Assembly: GCA_025360565.1 (NCBI GenBank)
Contig: JANYBY010000013.1
Span: 1 to 7,125 of the forward strand
Source: Bacteroidota bacterium
GTDB lineage: Bacteria > Bacteroidota > Bacteroidia > B-17B0 > Aurantibacillaceae
DNA length: 7,125 nucleotides
Reading direction: 5' to 3'
Below, one piece after another: positions 6,338-7,125 of the stretch (position 1 is its first letter; each line of letters begins with the position of its first letter). The translations under genes and the position numbers were made by a program. Under the pieces are notes generated by a model. The model ran no database searches, had not been told where the DNA came from, and saw nothing but the letters and a program-made list of their open reading frames with translations.

Positions 6338-6598
6338 TGTTCGGCCGAAAAGTTCATTACCAACACACTGTCCGGCTCAAACAGCCACTTGGCTGTTTGC
6401 CCTATTACACTTGAAAAAAAAATATTCATTTACTAAAGTAAACGTCACATTTTTTTCTGCGCAAGCCTCGAAACTGAACTTTTCCATCCAAACGCTCAGT
6501 TATTGTATAGCCAATAAGTAAGCCTTCTTTACCTTATTATTTACTTACAAAAAACCTATTGTTTATTAACAAATCACACTATTTTTCTGTGAATTTAA
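6338..6598. other. Gene-free AT-rich region upstream of gap
   Basis: No convincing coding sequence was found on either strand. A plus-strand frame (6315-6521) begins at a TTG inside the preceding gene and its product resembles no protein I know. The region contains a 9-bp hairpin (6378-6399), a run of nine A (6414-6422) and a loose AT-rich inverted repeat TAAGTAA/TTACTTA (6515-6521, 6541-6547). A long untranslated leader is unlikely if transcription starts from the -7 box at 6599-6606. Confidence 0.5.
6378..6399. terminator. Perfect 9-bp stem-loop after the small membrane-protein gene
   Basis: CAAACAGCC-ACTT-GGCTGTTTG is a perfect inverted repeat with a 4-nt loop, 40 nt after the stop codon at 6337. 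It is the strongest hairpin in the window and is placed as a terminator would be. It lacks an immediate U-tract on either strand, so factor-independent termination is uncertain; it could instead stabilise the 3' end of the mRNA. Confidence 0.4.
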
Positions 6599-6606
6599 TA
6601 TCTTTG
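6599..6606 (+). promoter_or_regulatory. Bacteroidota -7 promoter box of gap
   Basis: TATCTTTG matches TAnnTTTG exactly and ends 22 nt before the gap ATG at 6629. No TTTG is found at the expected -33 distance. An ATG at 6621 lies in between but opens only a six-codon frame (stop at 6639-6641), so 6629 is the start. Confidence 0.55.
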
Positions 6607-6628
6607 CAAAAATAAAATTAATGCACCC

Positions 6629-7125
6629 ATGGAAACTTTAGAAAAAGTAAATGCCGATTATCAAAGTCAACTTAATGATTGGATCCAACAAGAAAAAGCG
6701 GCGATAGATCTGATAAGTGCGGTTGGTAAATTGTGGTTCGAAAAATCGATTGAATTAATTTTATTCCGCAATCAGTTATTTGATCGCAGTGTGAGTGAAA
6801 TAATGAATTTGCACATGTATGCAAAAAACATTGTAAAAAAACCAATTACTATTTATGATACAGTTGCGCTTGCAACAGAAATTGTAAACTCAAAAGTGGG
6901 TGCAGGCCGTATAGATATTGGCAAACTGGCTTTTGAGTGGCATCAGGAAAGCGGTAAATACAAAACAAAAACCGATTTTATAAACGATAAACTTAAAGGA
7001 CTAATAAATAATACGCATGGCATTACACCTAAAGACGTGGTTCTGTATGGCTTTGGCCGCATTGGCCGCTTAGCAGCGCGCGAACTATGTACAACGACGA
7101 TACCAATATCGCGATGTCGCAATTG
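6629..7125 (+). CDS. gap: Glyceraldehyde-3-phosphate dehydrogenase, N-terminally extended type (partial, apparent frameshift at right edge)
   Basis: GAPDH oxidises glyceraldehyde-3-phosphate to 1,3-bisphosphoglycerate with NAD(P) and phosphate in glycolysis/gluconeogenesis. The visible 165 codons hold the roughly 135-residue N-terminal extension of the long (about 480-residue) GAPDH found in Bacteroidota and some proteobacteria: KLWFEKSIELILFRNQLFDR (34-53), VSEIMNLHMYA (55-65), KPITIYD (71-77) and RIDIGKLAFEWH (94-105). The Rossmann dinucleotide motif VVLYGFGRIGRLAAREL (137-153) follows. The catalytic Cys and the rest lie outside the window. After REL the ATG frame reads an unlikely Cys-rich string (C154, C163), whereas the frame starting at 7090 reads YNDDTNIAMSQL, fitting the family's usual approach to QLRLRAIV. 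A one-base deletion near 7085-7090, real or from sequencing, is the simplest explanation. Confidence 0.9.
   Translation, partial: METLEKVNADYQSQLNDWIQQEKAAIDLISAVGKLWFEKSIELILFRNQLFDRSVSEIMNLHMYAKNIVKKPITIYDTVALATEIVNSKVGAGRIDIGKLAFEWHQESGKYKTKTDFINDKLKGLINNTHGITPKDVVLYGFGRIGRLAARELCTTTIPISRCRN

Noticed and set aside
6315..6521. 68-residue plus-strand ORF overlapping the end of the small membrane protein
   Set aside because: It begins at a TTG inside another gene, runs through the 9-bp hairpin and has no coherent protein character.
6515..6547. Inverted repeat TAAGTAA/TTACTTA
   Set aside because: The arms are only 7 bp, all AT except one pair, with a 19-nt loop in AT-rich DNA, so chance is likely.
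1..7125. CRISPR arrays, insertion sequences, attachment sites, tRNA or rRNA genes
   Set aside because: I saw no regularly spaced repeats, transposase motifs, flanking inverted repeats or cloverleaf-like sequences.

Overview
The window is AT-rich chromosomal DNA from a member of the Bacteroidota. Three things support this: promoter-like TAnnTTTG (-7) boxes close to start codons with no obvious Shine-Dalgarno sites; a secreted fibronectin-III protein of the gliding/type IX secretion type; and an N-terminally extended GAPDH and a small membrane protein ending in GEYIDYEEI, both typical of this phylum. Order and genus cannot be fixed from the sequence. No tRNA, rRNA, CRISPR array, insertion sequence or phage gene was seen.

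Layout: (1) 1-959, minus strand: the N-terminal 319 residues of a secreted FN3-repeat protein that runs off the left edge. (2) 1136-1534, plus: a small, very basic secreted protein, divergent from the first; both genes appear to start with TTG. (3) 1636-3571, plus: purD (phosphoribosylamine-glycine ligase), followed 14 nt later by a 50-residue ORF and, 2 nt after that, by a 157-residue AbiEii/DUF6036-like nucleotidyltransferase. The last two look like a compact two-gene module, possibly toxin-antitoxin-like, sitting behind a housekeeping gene. (4) 3595-5994, minus, convergent with the previous block: a 799-residue exported protein with a degenerate CAP/SCP-like domain, an OmpA-like domain and a helical C-terminal half. 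(5) 6125-6337, plus: a 70-residue single-pass membrane protein, divergent from (4). (6) 6338-6628: about 290 bp without a convincing gene, holding a perfect 9-bp hairpin and a good -7 box. (7) 6629-7125, plus: the start of the extended GAPDH, cut by the right edge and apparently frameshifted in its last ~40 bases.

The named housekeeping functions are purine synthesis (purD) and glycolysis (gap). The other genes mainly concern the envelope and cell surface. The genes form short, separate transcription units, not one pathway cluster. The least ordinary items are the small-ORF/nucleotidyltransferase pair, the CAP plus OmpA fusion and the basic secreted protein. None of these is proven to be a new system.
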